Notes: generated from the letters alone by a model not told the origin. Shown: positions 44,146 through 52,421, numbered from the stretch's first letter. The stretch: 64,000 bases of DNA from Sulfurovum lithotrophicum (GCF_000987835.1 NZ_CP011308.1:868001-932000); one strand, 5' to 3'. Translations and numbers: made by a program.

Positions 44146-45714
44146 ATGTCAGTGAACAGTATTCGAAATCTATTGGAGATCGCAGCTCAGAGTGAGCCTG
44201 AAAAGATCGGGCTCAGACACGGCCATGAACAGTACAGCTATGCACAGCTCATCAAAAAGGTCGATCAGATCGCCCATTACCTTGCGACACTGGGCCTGAA
44301 AAAAGGCAGCCGGATAGGCATTTACTCGAACAAACGCGCCGAACAGGTCATCGCCATACTTGCGGTACTCTCCACTGAGTATGTCTTTGTGCCTATCACG
44401 AGGCTGCTCAAACCCGAGCAGATCCAGCACATCATCGATGACTGTAATATTTCCTGTATCATTACCGACAAGGTCAAAATAGAAAACATCAAAGCGATAA
44501 ACTTTGGAGGAAAGATCATCTCCTATGAAGCCAGTGAGCAGAGTGATGTCTCTTTTGAAGAGATATACAAATGCTACACCGCTGAGGTAAAATGTGATGT
44601 TAAAGGGCATGACAACGCCGTCATTACCTACAGCTTCGGCTCTTCGGGAAACCCCAGGGGAATCGTCATAGACCACCGCGCCCTGACCGATGGAGCGAGG
44701 ATCGTCTCAAAGTATTTGAACATTCAAAAAGAGGATGTCATTTCAGGTATCCTCTCGTTCAATCTCGACTACGGTTTGAACCAGATCTTCACGACACTCT
44801 ATAAAAAAGCGACACTGGCGATCCATAAGTTTGTCCTTCCGGCAGACTTCTTCTCACACCTGATCGATGAGAACATCACGGTACTGCCGTTGATGCCTAT
44901 ACACATTACCCAAATGTTCGATGAAGACCCGCACCGCATCCCGCAGCCGGAACATTTCAGAAACCTTAGAGCGATCACCTCTTCAGGCGGTAACATCACC
45001 CCATTGATGGTCAAGAACATCACGACGCATTTCCCCGATACGGCATTCTACTCCATGCACGGTTTGACAGAAGCATTCCGTTCAGCATACCTGGACCCTT
45101 CCCAGATACATATACGCCCCAATTCCATAGGAAAGGCGATCCCCGATGTGGAGATCTTCATCATCAACGAGGAGGGGGAAGCGTGTAAGCCAAGAGAGGT
45201 AGGTGAGCTGATCCATCGCGGCGCCTGCATCTACAAAGGGTACTGGAATGCACCCGATGAGACGGCAAAACGTTTCAAGAGTATTCATATTCTGGACAAG
45301 GTACTGCACCCTGAGGGGCAGCTGACCGATGAGATCGTCATTGCCAGCGGCGATTATGTTTACGCCGATGAAGAGGGGTATATCTATTTCGTTTCACGCA
45401 AGGACGACATGATAAAAACCCAGGGCTTCCGTGTCAGTCCCCATGAGATAGAGAGTGTGGTCTATGCCAATATAGAAGAGATAACGGAGTGCGCGGTCTT
45501 TTCCATTCCCAACGAGCAGATCGAAGAGGAGATCGTAATGGTCTACGGCGCTAAGCGTGAACTGGCCAAGAACGAGATACTCTTCGAGCTCAAAAAGCAC
45601 CTGCCGAACTATATGCTCCCCGCACAGATCGTTTACAAAAAGAGTATGCCGCTGAAGTCACTGCACGACAAGGTCATCGACAAAGAGGTACTCAGAAAAG
45701 AGTTCCTCATTTAA
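44146..45714 (+). CDS. AMP-forming acyl/amino-acyl ligase
   Basis: 522 residues of the ANL superfamily. ATP-binding core TYSFGSSGNPRGIVIDHRAL, substrate-pocket segment SFNLDYGLNQ, adenine motif SMHGLTEAF, and ASGDYVYADEEGYIYFVSRKDDMIKTQGFRVSPHEIE. The C-terminal catalytic lysine is in SLHDKVIDKEVL. The DYGLNQ segment is like that of the exosortase-associated acyl-CoA ligases. Its substrate is not readable from sequence. Given the operon, an attractive idea is activation of 3-methylaspartate or of an acid condensed with it, but no carrier protein or condensation enzyme is present. Confidence 0.75.
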   Translation: MSVNSIRNLLEIAAQSEPEKIGLRHGHEQYSYAQLIKKVDQIAHYLATLGLKKGSRIGIYSNKRAEQVIAILAVLSTEYVFVPITRLLKPEQIQHIIDDCNISCIITDKVKIENIKAINFGGKIISYEASEQSDVSFEEIYKCYTAEVKCDVKGHDNAVITYSFGSSGNPRGIVIDHRALTDGARIVSKYLNIQKEDVISGILSFNLDYGLNQIFTTLYKKATLAIHKFVLPADFFSHLIDENITVLPLMPIHITQMFDEDPHRIPQPEHFRNLRAITSSGGNITPLMVKNITTHFPDTAFYSMHGLTEAFRSAYLDPSQIHIRPNSIGKAIPDVEIFIINEEGEACKPREVGELIHRGACIYKGYWNAPDETAKRFKSIHILDKVLHPEGQLTDEIVIASGDYVYADEEGYIYFVSRKDDMIKTQGFRVSPHEIESVVYANIEEITECAVFSIPNEQIEEEIVMVYGAKRELAKNEILFELKKHLPNYMLPAQIVYKKSMPLKSLHDKVIDKEVLRKEFLI

Positions 45715-45724
45715 AAGAGGGAAA

Positions 45725-46360
45725 GTGGAAGAATATCACTATACAGCCAGGATATACGACCGGCTTCTCGGGCCTTTTATCAAGCCTATCAGAAGAAGTG
45801 TGTTGTCACTGGTCAAAAAATACAAGTATACTTATATCCTCGATGTCTGCTGCGGTACGGGTGACCAGCTGAAACTTCTTGGCAAGCATGGGTTTTACGG
45901 GGAGGGGATAGACCTTTCTGCTGCGATGCTGGAAGTTGCCGGAACCGGAGAACATAAAGCCAACTGTATACAGCAGGATGCCACACAGATGCATTATGAA
46001 GATGCCAAGTTCGACCTGGCGATGACCGCTTTTGCCCTGCATGAAAAAGACCATACCTCTGCCCGGAAGATTGTCGAGGAGATGGTACGCGTAACAAAAG
46101 AGGGCGGTGACATTCTCATTGTAGATTACGAACTGAGTGAAAAAACATCCCTATTCTCAAAATGGATGATCTACTTTATCGAGTGGATCGCGGGTGGGGA
46201 ACACTACCGGAACTTCAAGTCCTACATCCGAAAAGGCGGACTACCCGAACTTCTGTCGGGTATTGAACTGAGAGAAATAGAACGGTATTATTTTGGCCGG
46301 CATGGTATTGTGCTGGTTCTTTATCGTAAGAAGGTGTGCTGTTGCACACCCTACGCGTAA
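45725..46360 (+). CDS. Class I SAM-dependent methyltransferase
   Basis: 211 residues. SAM-binding motif I ILDVCCGTGDQL (near residue 38), motif II region EGIDLSAAML and DLAMTAFALHEKDH. The start is GTG 45725 behind AGAGGGAAA, 10 bp after the ligase stop, so the operon is five genes long. The last eight residues (VCCCTPYA) are read from a REP palindrome (46333-46354). The ancestral C-terminus was probably longer or ended earlier. The substrate is unknown; it may modify a product of the mutase/ligase pathway. Confidence 0.75.
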   Translation: MEEYHYTARIYDRLLGPFIKPIRRSVLSLVKKYKYTYILDVCCGTGDQLKLLGKHGFYGEGIDLSAAMLEVAGTGEHKANCIQQDATQMHYEDAKFDLAMTAFALHEKDHTSARKIVEEMVRVTKEGGDILIVDYELSEKTSLFSKWMIYFIEWIAGGEHYRNFKSYIRKGGLPELLSGIELREIERYYFGRHGIVLVLYRKKVCCCTPYA

Positions 46361-46422
46361 CCGATATGTATAGCAATTTGATATCCGCAATGATATTGTT
46401 GCAGGGTGTGCAACAGCACACC
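46333..46422. repeat. Inverted pair of REP elements (BIME), copy A
   Basis: Left REP GGTGTGCTGTTGCACACC then CTAC (46333-46354). Right REP GCAG then GGTGTGCAACAGCACACC (46401-46422). They are joined by a linker (GCGTAACCGATATGTATAGC...GATATCC) that recurs at 49953-49990. This makes a BIME-like unit of about 90 bp. Confidence 0.7.
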
Positions 46423-46552
46423 TTTTCACAGCACCCGAATGACCGTGAATCATTCATTGTAACAGACCCCTGAATGTTATTTTTTTATCTTGCCAACTCT
46501 AACTTTTTTACGCTAAAATATAGTACTTCAACGGGGGAGAGGGCAATTACGT

Positions 46553-46777
46553 ATGGCATATACCGAAGCAGACACCAGAGCCAAACTCATCGACCCTCAG
46601 ATCAAATCCAGCAACTGGCTGGAATCCAATATTGTCCGTGAATACTATTTTACTGATGGGCGTAAGTTCATTGGTATGGACAGAACAGAACTCAGAGAGG
46701 CATTTGAAGGTGCAGTCAATATCCGTGAGAGGTATTTTGGGTTGCAGAGGGAGATTTATAGATTAGGAATGAAATAG
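46553..46777 (+). pseudogene. hsdR: Remnant of type I restriction subunit HsdR
   Basis: 74 residues. The first 50 (MAYTEADTRAKLIDPQIKSSNWLESNIVREYYFTDGRKFIG) match the start of HsdR type I endonuclease subunits, which are about 800-1000 residues long. The last 20 (VNIRERYFGLQREIYRLGMK) do not continue the nuclease domain. An internal deletion has therefore joined the head to another sequence. It stands before the acquired AAA gene and marks a past restriction locus. A small functional gene is unlikely. Confidence 0.6.
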
Positions 46778-46837
46778 AAACTTTAAATTATTATATTGTA
46801 CTAATAAGTATTTTTAGGTTAAAAAGGATGAAAATTA

Positions 46838-48652
46838 ATGTATTTAAAACATATGGCTATTAAAAATATTGGACCAATTTCAGAATTAAATATTGAATTA
46901 CCATTTAATGATGATGGCAATCCTAAACCTATAATTTTTGTAGGTGAAAATGGAGCAGGGAAAACTATTATGCTATCTCAAATTATTGATAGTTTCTATG
47001 AAATAGGTGGTGCAGCATTTAATGATATTAAAGTTTCTCAGGGAATGGGACATAAATATTATAAAGTTTCTGGTGCAGTAAATATACAAATTGGAAAGGA
47101 TAAAGGTTTTTCAGCTTTACAATTTTTAGATAGTACTAATAAAATTGAATACTTAGATAAGGTAGGAGAAATTGCAGATGAACCAAAAACTTATATTTCA
47201 AACTTTACACTTACATCTATGACAAAAGAAAATGAAAAAAAAGTTACTAGTTTAAATGATGAAAATAAAAAAGATTTAGAAAGTAATTGGCTCAATGGAG
47301 TTTATTTTTATCAGCCTGCTTATAGATATGAAGAACCATTTTGGAAAGTAGATGAATTTAGACATGATGAAAGATTTATGGACTCTACTAGATATAGAGG
47401 AGAATTAAGAAAAGAGATAGAAATTATATCTTCAAATAATGAAAATAAACAGTTTGTATTAGATTTAATTTTAGATTATATATTAAGTCAAAATTCAATC
47501 CAATCTTTAATAGGTAGTAATGCTGAGGAAAGTCTTAAAGATCCAAATATTTTATTGCAAGTACAAACTAAGGTTTTTGATATAACACTTTGGACAAATA
47601 TTAATGAAATTTTGAGAAAAGTTAAAGATAATGAACATATTGAGTTTCAAATAGGACAAAGAGGAAAAAATAGAGTTAGTATTTTAGATAAAGAAACAAA
47701 TACTTTATTGCCAATAAGTAACCTTTCTTTGGGTGAATCAGTTTTGTTGAACCTATTTATAAATATAGTAAGACATGCATGTCAATATAATTCTAAATCT
47801 TTAAATGAAATAGTAGGTATTGTAGCTATTGATGAGATAGATATACATTTGCATACAAATTTACAAAGTAAAGTACTACCACAACTCATAAAACTATTTC
47901 CAAAAGTACAATTTATTATTACAAGTCATTCTCCTCTATTTTTACTTGGTATGGAGAGAGAATTTGGAGTAGATGGTGTTGAGATTCGAAATATGCCAAA
48001 TGGAGAGCTTATTACTACAGAAAGGTTTGTTGAGTTTGAAAATGCTTATAAGGTTTTAAAAGAGACTGAAAGATATGAAAATGAAATAAAAGAACAAATC
48101 AAAAATAGTACAAAGCCATTAGTTTTTGTAGAGGGTGACTATGACATTAAATATATTAAAAAAGCAGCTGAATTATTTGATAAAAAAGATTTAATTGAAA
48201 AGGTTAAATTTATTGATGCTGATGGTTATCAAAACTTAAATAAAATTTGGAAACATAATACAAATCTTTTACAAGCCATCCCTCAAGAGATGCTTCTTCT
48301 TTATGATTGTGATACAAAGGTTGAGAATAAAACTAACGATAGAGTTTTTAAAAGAATTATTCCATACATGAAAGAAAATTATTTCGATAGAGGTATTGAA
48401 AATTTATTTTCAGAAAGTACTATTGAAAAAGTAATGAAAGTAGAGAAAACCTATATTGATGTTACTGATGAAATAAAAAAAACAGTAAGAGGTAAAGAGA
48501 TAGTCGAATCCAAAAGATATGATATAAATCCTGATGAAAAAGGAAATTTATGTACTTGGTTATGCACTAATGGAGATAAAGATGATTTCAAAAACTTTGA
48601 TAAAGTATTTAAGATATTTGAAGAGTTTTTAAAAGAGGAAAATAGTGAATAA
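46838..48652 (+). CDS. AAA ATPase with TOPRIM-like C-terminus (OLD/PARIS-like)
   Basis: 604 residues, AT-rich. Walker A GENGAGKT (residues about 35-42), coiled insert, ABC-like signature NLSLGESVLL and Walker B IVAIDEIDIHLH, then ITSHSPLFLLG. The C-terminal part (KPLVFVEGDYDIKYIKKA with the TOPRIM glutamate, and LLLYDCDTK for the DxD) is like OLD nucleases and DUF4435 of AriB. Such fused or paired proteins are antiviral nucleases. The start ATG 46838 follows AAAGGATG. The Fic gene overlaps its end by 8 bp, so the two are a pair. Confidence 0.75.
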   Translation: MYLKHMAIKNIGPISELNIELPFNDDGNPKPIIFVGENGAGKTIMLSQIIDSFYEIGGAAFNDIKVSQGMGHKYYKVSGAVNIQIGKDKGFSALQFLDSTNKIEYLDKVGEIADEPKTYISNFTLTSMTKENEKKVTSLNDENKKDLESNWLNGVYFYQPAYRYEEPFWKVDEFRHDERFMDSTRYRGELRKEIEIISSNNENKQFVLDLILDYILSQNSIQSLIGSNAEESLKDPNILLQVQTKVFDITLWTNINEILRKVKDNEHIEFQIGQRGKNRVSILDKETNTLLPISNLSLGESVLLNLFINIVRHACQYNSKSLNEIVGIVAIDEIDIHLHTNLQSKVLPQLIKLFPKVQFIITSHSPLFLLGMEREFGVDGVEIRNMPNGELITTERFVEFENAYKVLKETERYENEIKEQIKNSTKPLVFVEGDYDIKYIKKAAELFDKKDLIEKVKFIDADGYQNLNKIWKHNTNLLQAIPQEMLLLYDCDTKVENKTNDRVFKRIIPYMKENYFDRGIENLFSESTIEKVMKVEKTYIDVTDEIKKTVRGKEIVESKRYDINPDEKGNLCTWLCTNGDKDDFKNFDKVFKIFEEFLKEENSE

Positions 48653-49707
48653 TTTACAAAATTTAACTAATATTGAAACCCAAAAAGTCCTCAAAAAAAC
48701 CATCTCAGCCAACCGTGCATTAGCAAAACTAAATGGAGTAGCACAGATCATCCCAAATCAGAACATCCTCATCAATTCTTTGGTGCTTCAGGAAGCAAAA
48801 GACTCTTCGGAGATAGAGAATATTATCACTACGCATGATGAGCTGTTTCGGGCAGGGCTTGACATCGCTTCGGTGACGAATGAGACTAAAGAGGTGCAGC
48901 CATTATAGAGAGGCGTTGCTCAAGGGGTATGAGCTGGTGCGGGATACCGGGCTTTTACTCAAGCGGGATATTGTCACTATTCAAAAGATATTGGAACAGA
49001 ATGATGCTGGGGTTAGGCGGCAGAGTGGGACGACTTTGAAAAATGCTGCAACTGGTGAAGTAGTATTTACACCGCCGCAGGAGTATGAACTCATAGAAGA
49101 ACTGCTGACAAATCTCGAACAGTACATCAATGAACCTAACGATCTCGATCCGCTTGTCAATATGGCGATCATCCACTATCAGTTTGAGAGTATTCACCCG
49201 TTTTATGACGGTAACGGCAGGACGGGAAGGATCATCAATATCTTGTACCTCATACTCAAAGAGCTGTTGGACATCCCCATCTTGTATCTTAGTTCTTACA
49301 TCATCCGAAACAAAGCAGACTATTACCGACTGCTTCAGGAAGTGCGAACCAAAGAGAACTGGGAAGAGTGGATACTCTATATGCTTGACGGCGTAGAGCA
49401 GACTTCACTGGTGACGATAGAGCTGGTTAATGATATTCACACGCTCATGGGTGAGACGAAAGAGAAGATAAGAGCAGAACTGCCGAAGATCTACAGTAAA
49501 GATCTCGTCGAAATACTTTTTATGCACCCTTATACGAAAATAGATTTTTTGGTAGATGGACTGGGTGTATATCGAGATACTGCCGGAAGATATTTGAAGA
49601 AATTAGAGGTATTGGGTATTGTTGAAGAGGTCAAGATTAAAAACAGCAAATTTTTTATTAATACTAAACTTTTTGAAAGATTAGAAAAAGGTTTAATGAT
49701 ACAATAG
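48645..49707 (+). pseudogene. Fic-domain protein, split by a +1 frameshift
   Basis: Class II Fic AMP-transferase. Frame one begins GTG 48645 and carries the N-terminal inhibitory motif SSEIEN (48801-48818). At 48900-48901 one extra C turns the expected KEVQHYREALL into KEVQPL-stop at 48908. The second frame continues with HYREALLKGYELV and holds the catalytic motif HPFYDGNGRTGR (49195-49230), then a winged-helix-like C-terminus to 49707. Without the extra C the protein would be about 354 residues, the usual length. Pseudogene, sequencing error and programmed slip are all possible. It overlaps the AAA gene by 8 bp. Confidence 0.8.
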
Positions 49708-49710
49708 GTA

Positions 49711-49865
49711 ATGTTGTAAAAGTAGTTAAAATACAACATTGGATAAAAAACCTATGTTGTAAAAATGCTAAAAATACAACATAGGTCATAATCTATGTTG
49801 TAAAAAAGCGAAAATATCGACATAGGTCTAATGATATGTCGTAAAAATGCTAAAATAACGTATTG
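49711..49865. repeat. Four tandem palindromic iterons, period 41-43 bp
   Basis: Palindromes starting at 49711, 49754, 49795 and 49836. Copy 2 is the best, with arms CCTATGTTGTA and TACAACATAGG around a 13-base A-rich centre (49751-49785). Copy 1 has arms ATGTTGTA/TACAACAT. Copies 3 and 4 decay. They begin just after the Fic stop codon. The rest of 49708-50108 holds REP elements and the transposase promoter region, with no gene. Confidence 0.7.
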
Positions 49866-49867
49866 AA

Positions 49868-50020
49868 GGTGTGCAATTGCACACCCTACGCGTATCGAAT
49901 ATTTGCGGTGATGCAATGTAGCGATAAAACCCCCAACAAATTGCACATCCTACGCGTACCGAATATGTATAAAGCAATCTAATATCCAAAACCAAACTGG
50001 AGGGTGTGCATTGGCACACC
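49868..50020. repeat. REP cluster upstream of the transposase (BIME copy B)
   Basis: Three elements: GGTGTGCAATTGCACACC then CTAC (49868-49889), a half REP TTGCACATCCTAC (49941-49953), and GGAG then GGTGTGCATTGGCACACC (49999-50020). The linker from 49953 (GCGTACCGAATATGTATAAA...) matches BIME copy A. Confidence 0.7.
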
Positions 50021-50108
50021 AAAATTCCAAATAAATATAAAATCAATAAGAATATGACAATATGACATATTTTTAAAATTGAATCATACGATACGATAAA
50101 ATTGTTTT

Positions 50109-50579
50109 ATGGCAAATTATAGAAGAATATTTGAAGATGGTTATAGCTATTACATCACGATGGTGACACACAGACGCAAGCCTATACTTGTGGAAAATAT
50201 AGCATTGTTACGAGAGAGTTTCAGGCAGAGCAAGAAGGTATTTGATTATCGTATAGAAGAAATCGTTGTGTTGCCTGACCATCTGCATATGATTATCACC
50301 CCTGCTGTGAGTGTGGAGTATCCTAAGATCATAGGGTATGTCAAGGCATATTTTTCCAGACATTGTGATGAAAAGTATTTTGCAGAGGAAACACAATCTT
50401 CCAGTAGATACCAAAGAAGACATAAACCCATTTGGCAAAAGAGGTATTATGAACACACCATACGAAATGAAAAAGATATGTGGGAGAAGATAAATTATAT
50501 GCAAAATAATCCCGTGAAACATGGTTTGGCAGAAACCATAGAGGATTGGAAATATTCATCATTCCAAAAACCCGCGTAG
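50109..50579 (+). CDS. REP-associated tyrosine transposase (RAYT, Y1 family)
   Basis: 156 residues of the TnpA-REP family. The HUH site is H58-L-H60 in VVLPDHLHMI, and the catalytic tyrosine is Tyr130 in EKINYMQNNPVKHGL, the family C-terminal box. These single-copy transposases nick and move REP palindromes with a GTAG or GGAG head. Such REPs lie on both sides (49868-50020, 50576-50648). The TAG stop is itself the TAG of a GTAG head. The start ATG 50109 gives the family N-terminus YRRIFEDGYSYYITM. Confidence 0.88.
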   Translation: MANYRRIFEDGYSYYITMVTHRRKPILVENIALLRESFRQSKKVFDYRIEEIVVLPDHLHMIITPAVSVEYPKIIGYVKAYFSRHCDEKYFAEETQSSSRYQRRHKPIWQKRYYEHTIRNEKDMWEKINYMQNNPVKHGLAETIEDWKYSSFQKPA

Positions 50580-50648
50580 GGTGTGCAATAGCACACCGAT
50601 TAAAATATAAAATCTAATGTGTGGAAGGTGTGCTGTTGCACACCCTAC
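50576..50648. repeat. Inverted REP pair downstream of the transposase
   Basis: GTAG then GGTGTGCAATAGCACACC (50576-50597), and in the opposite sense GGTGTGCTGTTGCACACC then CTAC (50627-50648). They form an inverted pair abutting the transposase gene. Confidence 0.75.
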
Positions 50649-50718
50649 GTGTACCAAATATTTGAGGACAAAGATCTGAAAGGTAGATCGTGTATTTCCG
50701 TTGGGACACATATGATGC

Positions 50719-50724
50719 TATAAT
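50719..50724 (+). promoter_or_regulatory. -10 box directly before the DUF503 start
   Basis: TATAAT ends 5 bases before ATG 50730, with no Shine-Dalgarno. The geometry is the same as at 3004-3009 and suggests another leaderless transcript. Confidence 0.4.
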
Positions 50725-50729
50725 AATAC

Positions 50730-51005
50730 ATGATTATCTCTAACTGTATACTCCATATTGAACTGCCGTATGTCCATTCTCTGAAAGGGCGTAGGAGCGT
50801 CGTCAACAGCATCAAGGAAAAATTGAAAGTTTTTAACCTTTCTGTACTCGATGTGAGTGGGGAATATGCAAAGGAAGCGGATGTCGCGTTTGTTTTTCTG
50901 TCACAAAATACTTTGGGTGCAGTGCAATACCGCGAAAAGATTGAAAAGATGCTTGAGAGGAATTTCTCGGAGTATCATTTTGATCTGGAGTATGAAGAGA
51001 TATGA
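50730..51005 (+). CDS. DUF503 (YlxP-like) protein
   Basis: 91 residues matching DUF503: LHIELPYVHSLKGRRSVVNSIKEKLKVFNLSVLDVSGEYAKEADVAFVFLSQN. Members are small and sometimes linked to ribosome or translation genes. No function is established. The next gene follows after 21 bp. Confidence 0.8.
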   Translation: MIISNCILHIELPYVHSLKGRRSVVNSIKEKLKVFNLSVLDVSGEYAKEADVAFVFLSQNTLGAVQYREKIEKMLERNFSEYHFDLEYEEI

Positions 51006-51026
51006 TTTTACCAAGAGGAGTTTGAA

Positions 51027-51275
51027 ATGAAAATGTATATCTATAATTCTGAGATCGGAAGATTTGAAATAAGACAGATAGAGCATAAAAGATACGATCT
51101 TTGGATCAATGAAGAGATGCTCGGCTCTTACGAAAGTGCTGAGCGTGCAGCAGAGGATGTTGCGAATTTCAATACGGATTATATTGAGTGGGACAAATTA
51201 AAGAACGAACTGGAAAATGTTCCAACAGACCTGAGCCAGTGGGCGGAGATAAAAGAAGAATCACCCCAATTATAA
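51027..51275 (+). CDS. Small hypothetical protein
   Basis: 82 residues beginning MKMYIYNSEIGRFEIRQIEH, acidic in the second half, no membrane segment. It follows the DUF503 gene behind a GAGGAG-type ribosome site and overlaps the end of the convergent YaiI gene by 6 bp. I recognise no family. Confidence 0.6.
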   Translation: MKMYIYNSEIGRFEIRQIEHKRYDLWINEEMLGSYESAERAAEDVANFNTDYIEWDKLKNELENVPTDLSQWAEIKEESPQL

Positions 51276-51725
51276 CTTTGGATAGTTCTTAGCCAAAAAA
51301 GCATTGAACTGGTTGGCAAAGGCGTGGGCATCTTTGGGTCCGAATGCTTTGGGACCGCCTGTCATCTCTCCGCTCTCCCTGATGCTCTCCATCAGGTTTC
51401 TCATAGCCAGATACTGTTTAATGTTTTCAATACTGTAGAGCTCTCCGCGATGGTCTATGGCATGTCCTTCTTTACTGATGATACGGTCGGACAGAGGAAT
51501 ATCCGCGGTAATGACAAGATCATCTTTTTGACAGAGGTCCACAATGCGGTGATCCGCCTCATCCGCTCCCTGGTCCACAATGATGTATTCGATATGTGAT
51601 GACCTGCCTATATTGATCTTCTTGTTGGCAATGACCTTGGTGGGAAGTGCTAATCGTTCGATACTGCGAAGTACAATGGGTTTAAGAAGATTTGGAAAGG
51701 CATCACCGTCGATGAAGAGTGTCAC
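51270..51725 (-). CDS. yaiI: YaiI/YqxD (DUF188) family protein
   Basis: 151 residues of the PIN-like DUF188 family (TLFIDGDAFP at the N-terminus, IIVDQGADEADHRIVDLCQKDDLVITADIPLSDRII, KDAHAFANQFNAFL). The acidic residues suggest a nuclease fold; no activity is established. The start is GTG 51725, overlapping the upstream stop as GTGA. Confidence 0.85.
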   Translation of the reverse strand: MTLFIDGDAFPNLLKPIVLRSIERLALPTKVIANKKINIGRSSHIEYIIVDQGADEADHRIVDLCQKDDLVITADIPLSDRIISKEGHAIDHRGELYSIENIKQYLAMRNLMESIRESGEMTGGPKAFGPKDAHAFANQFNAFLAKNYPKL

Positions 51726-51922
51726 AGTATCTCTTTCACACGTCCCACTTCGCCTGTGTTGAGCCGTACTTTGATACCGTGCGGGTGGGTAGGGGAATTG
51801 GTGAGGATCTTCTGGACCTTGCCGTAGGTAAGGTATCCTGTGCTTTGGTCCTCTTTCAGGACAATGGCTACATCCATCCCATACTTTATATTGCTTCTTT
51901 TTCTGCCGTCCTTGTCAGCCAT
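51722..51922 (-). CDS. ywbE: YwbE (DUF2196) family protein
   Basis: 66 residues matching YwbE: IKYGMDVAIVLKEDQSTGYLTYGKVQKILTNSPTHPHGIKVRLNTGEVGRV. Small beta-rich protein of unknown function. It is upstream of and coupled to yaiI by a 4-bp overlap, and follows the 165-residue gene by one base pair. Confidence 0.85.
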   Translation of the reverse strand: MADKDGRKRSNIKYGMDVAIVLKEDQSTGYLTYGKVQKILTNSPTHPHGIKVRLNTGEVGRVKEIL

Positions 51923-51923
51923 T

Positions 51924-52421
51924 TCAAGCCTTTGGTTCGTAGTTGAGTATTTTCTTCACTGTCTCAATAGCACAGAAGAAGAGTGCATCAAAGAGAGGAT
52001 TGAGTTTGGTAGTCTCGTCATCTACACGTACAAAAGGCTGAAAGAAAAAACCGGGGCCATCTTCTTTATGGGCTGGTTTGACATGAAATACAATCGGTTT
52101 GAGCGTACGTACAAGGTTCAGGACTTTTTTATAGCTCTTCTCGTCTTTTGGAGGAAGCAGATTGTTCTGTTTTCCTTCGTTGATACGGGCTTTTTGCAAC
52201 AGCTGCAGTTTGTCGTTAAAGATCACCTTGTTCCACTTGACCGTTCCCAGCTCAAAGGTGAACTCACGGTTTGCAGCAGTCAGGGGATGGGGTTTGGTGT
52301 CACGTATTGCTTCAAGAAGCTGCAGAAAGAAGTTCTTTCCGCCGAATTTCTCAGCCGCATCGAGCAGCAGAGTGTGGTAATGAAGCTTCTCTTCATCACT
52401 CAAAGTATTGAAATCACACAT
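51924..52421 (-). CDS. Hypothetical protein
   Basis: 165 residues (MCDFNTLSDEEKLHYHTLL...). Soluble, mixed helix and strand by inspection, with no motif I recognise. Its tight junction with ywbE suggests an operon with ywbE and yaiI. Confidence 0.65.
   Translation of the reverse strand: MCDFNTLSDEEKLHYHTLLLDAAEKFGGKNFFLQLLEAIRDTKPHPLTAANREFTFELGTVKWNKVIFNDKLQLLQKARINEGKQNNLLPPKDEKSYKKVLNLVRTLKPIVFHVKPAHKEDGPGFFFQPFVRVDDETTKLNPLFDALFFCAIETVKKILNYEPKA

Noticed and set aside
46838-48652. PARIS (AriAB) system proper
   Set aside because: The ATPase and TOPRIM order is similar, but the Fic neighbour and the OLD-like text leave the family open; called OLD/PARIS-like only.
49711-49865. Possible CRISPR array
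   Set aside because: Period is about 41-43 bp but the repeats are palindromic, there are no distinct spacers, copies decay, and no cas genes are near.
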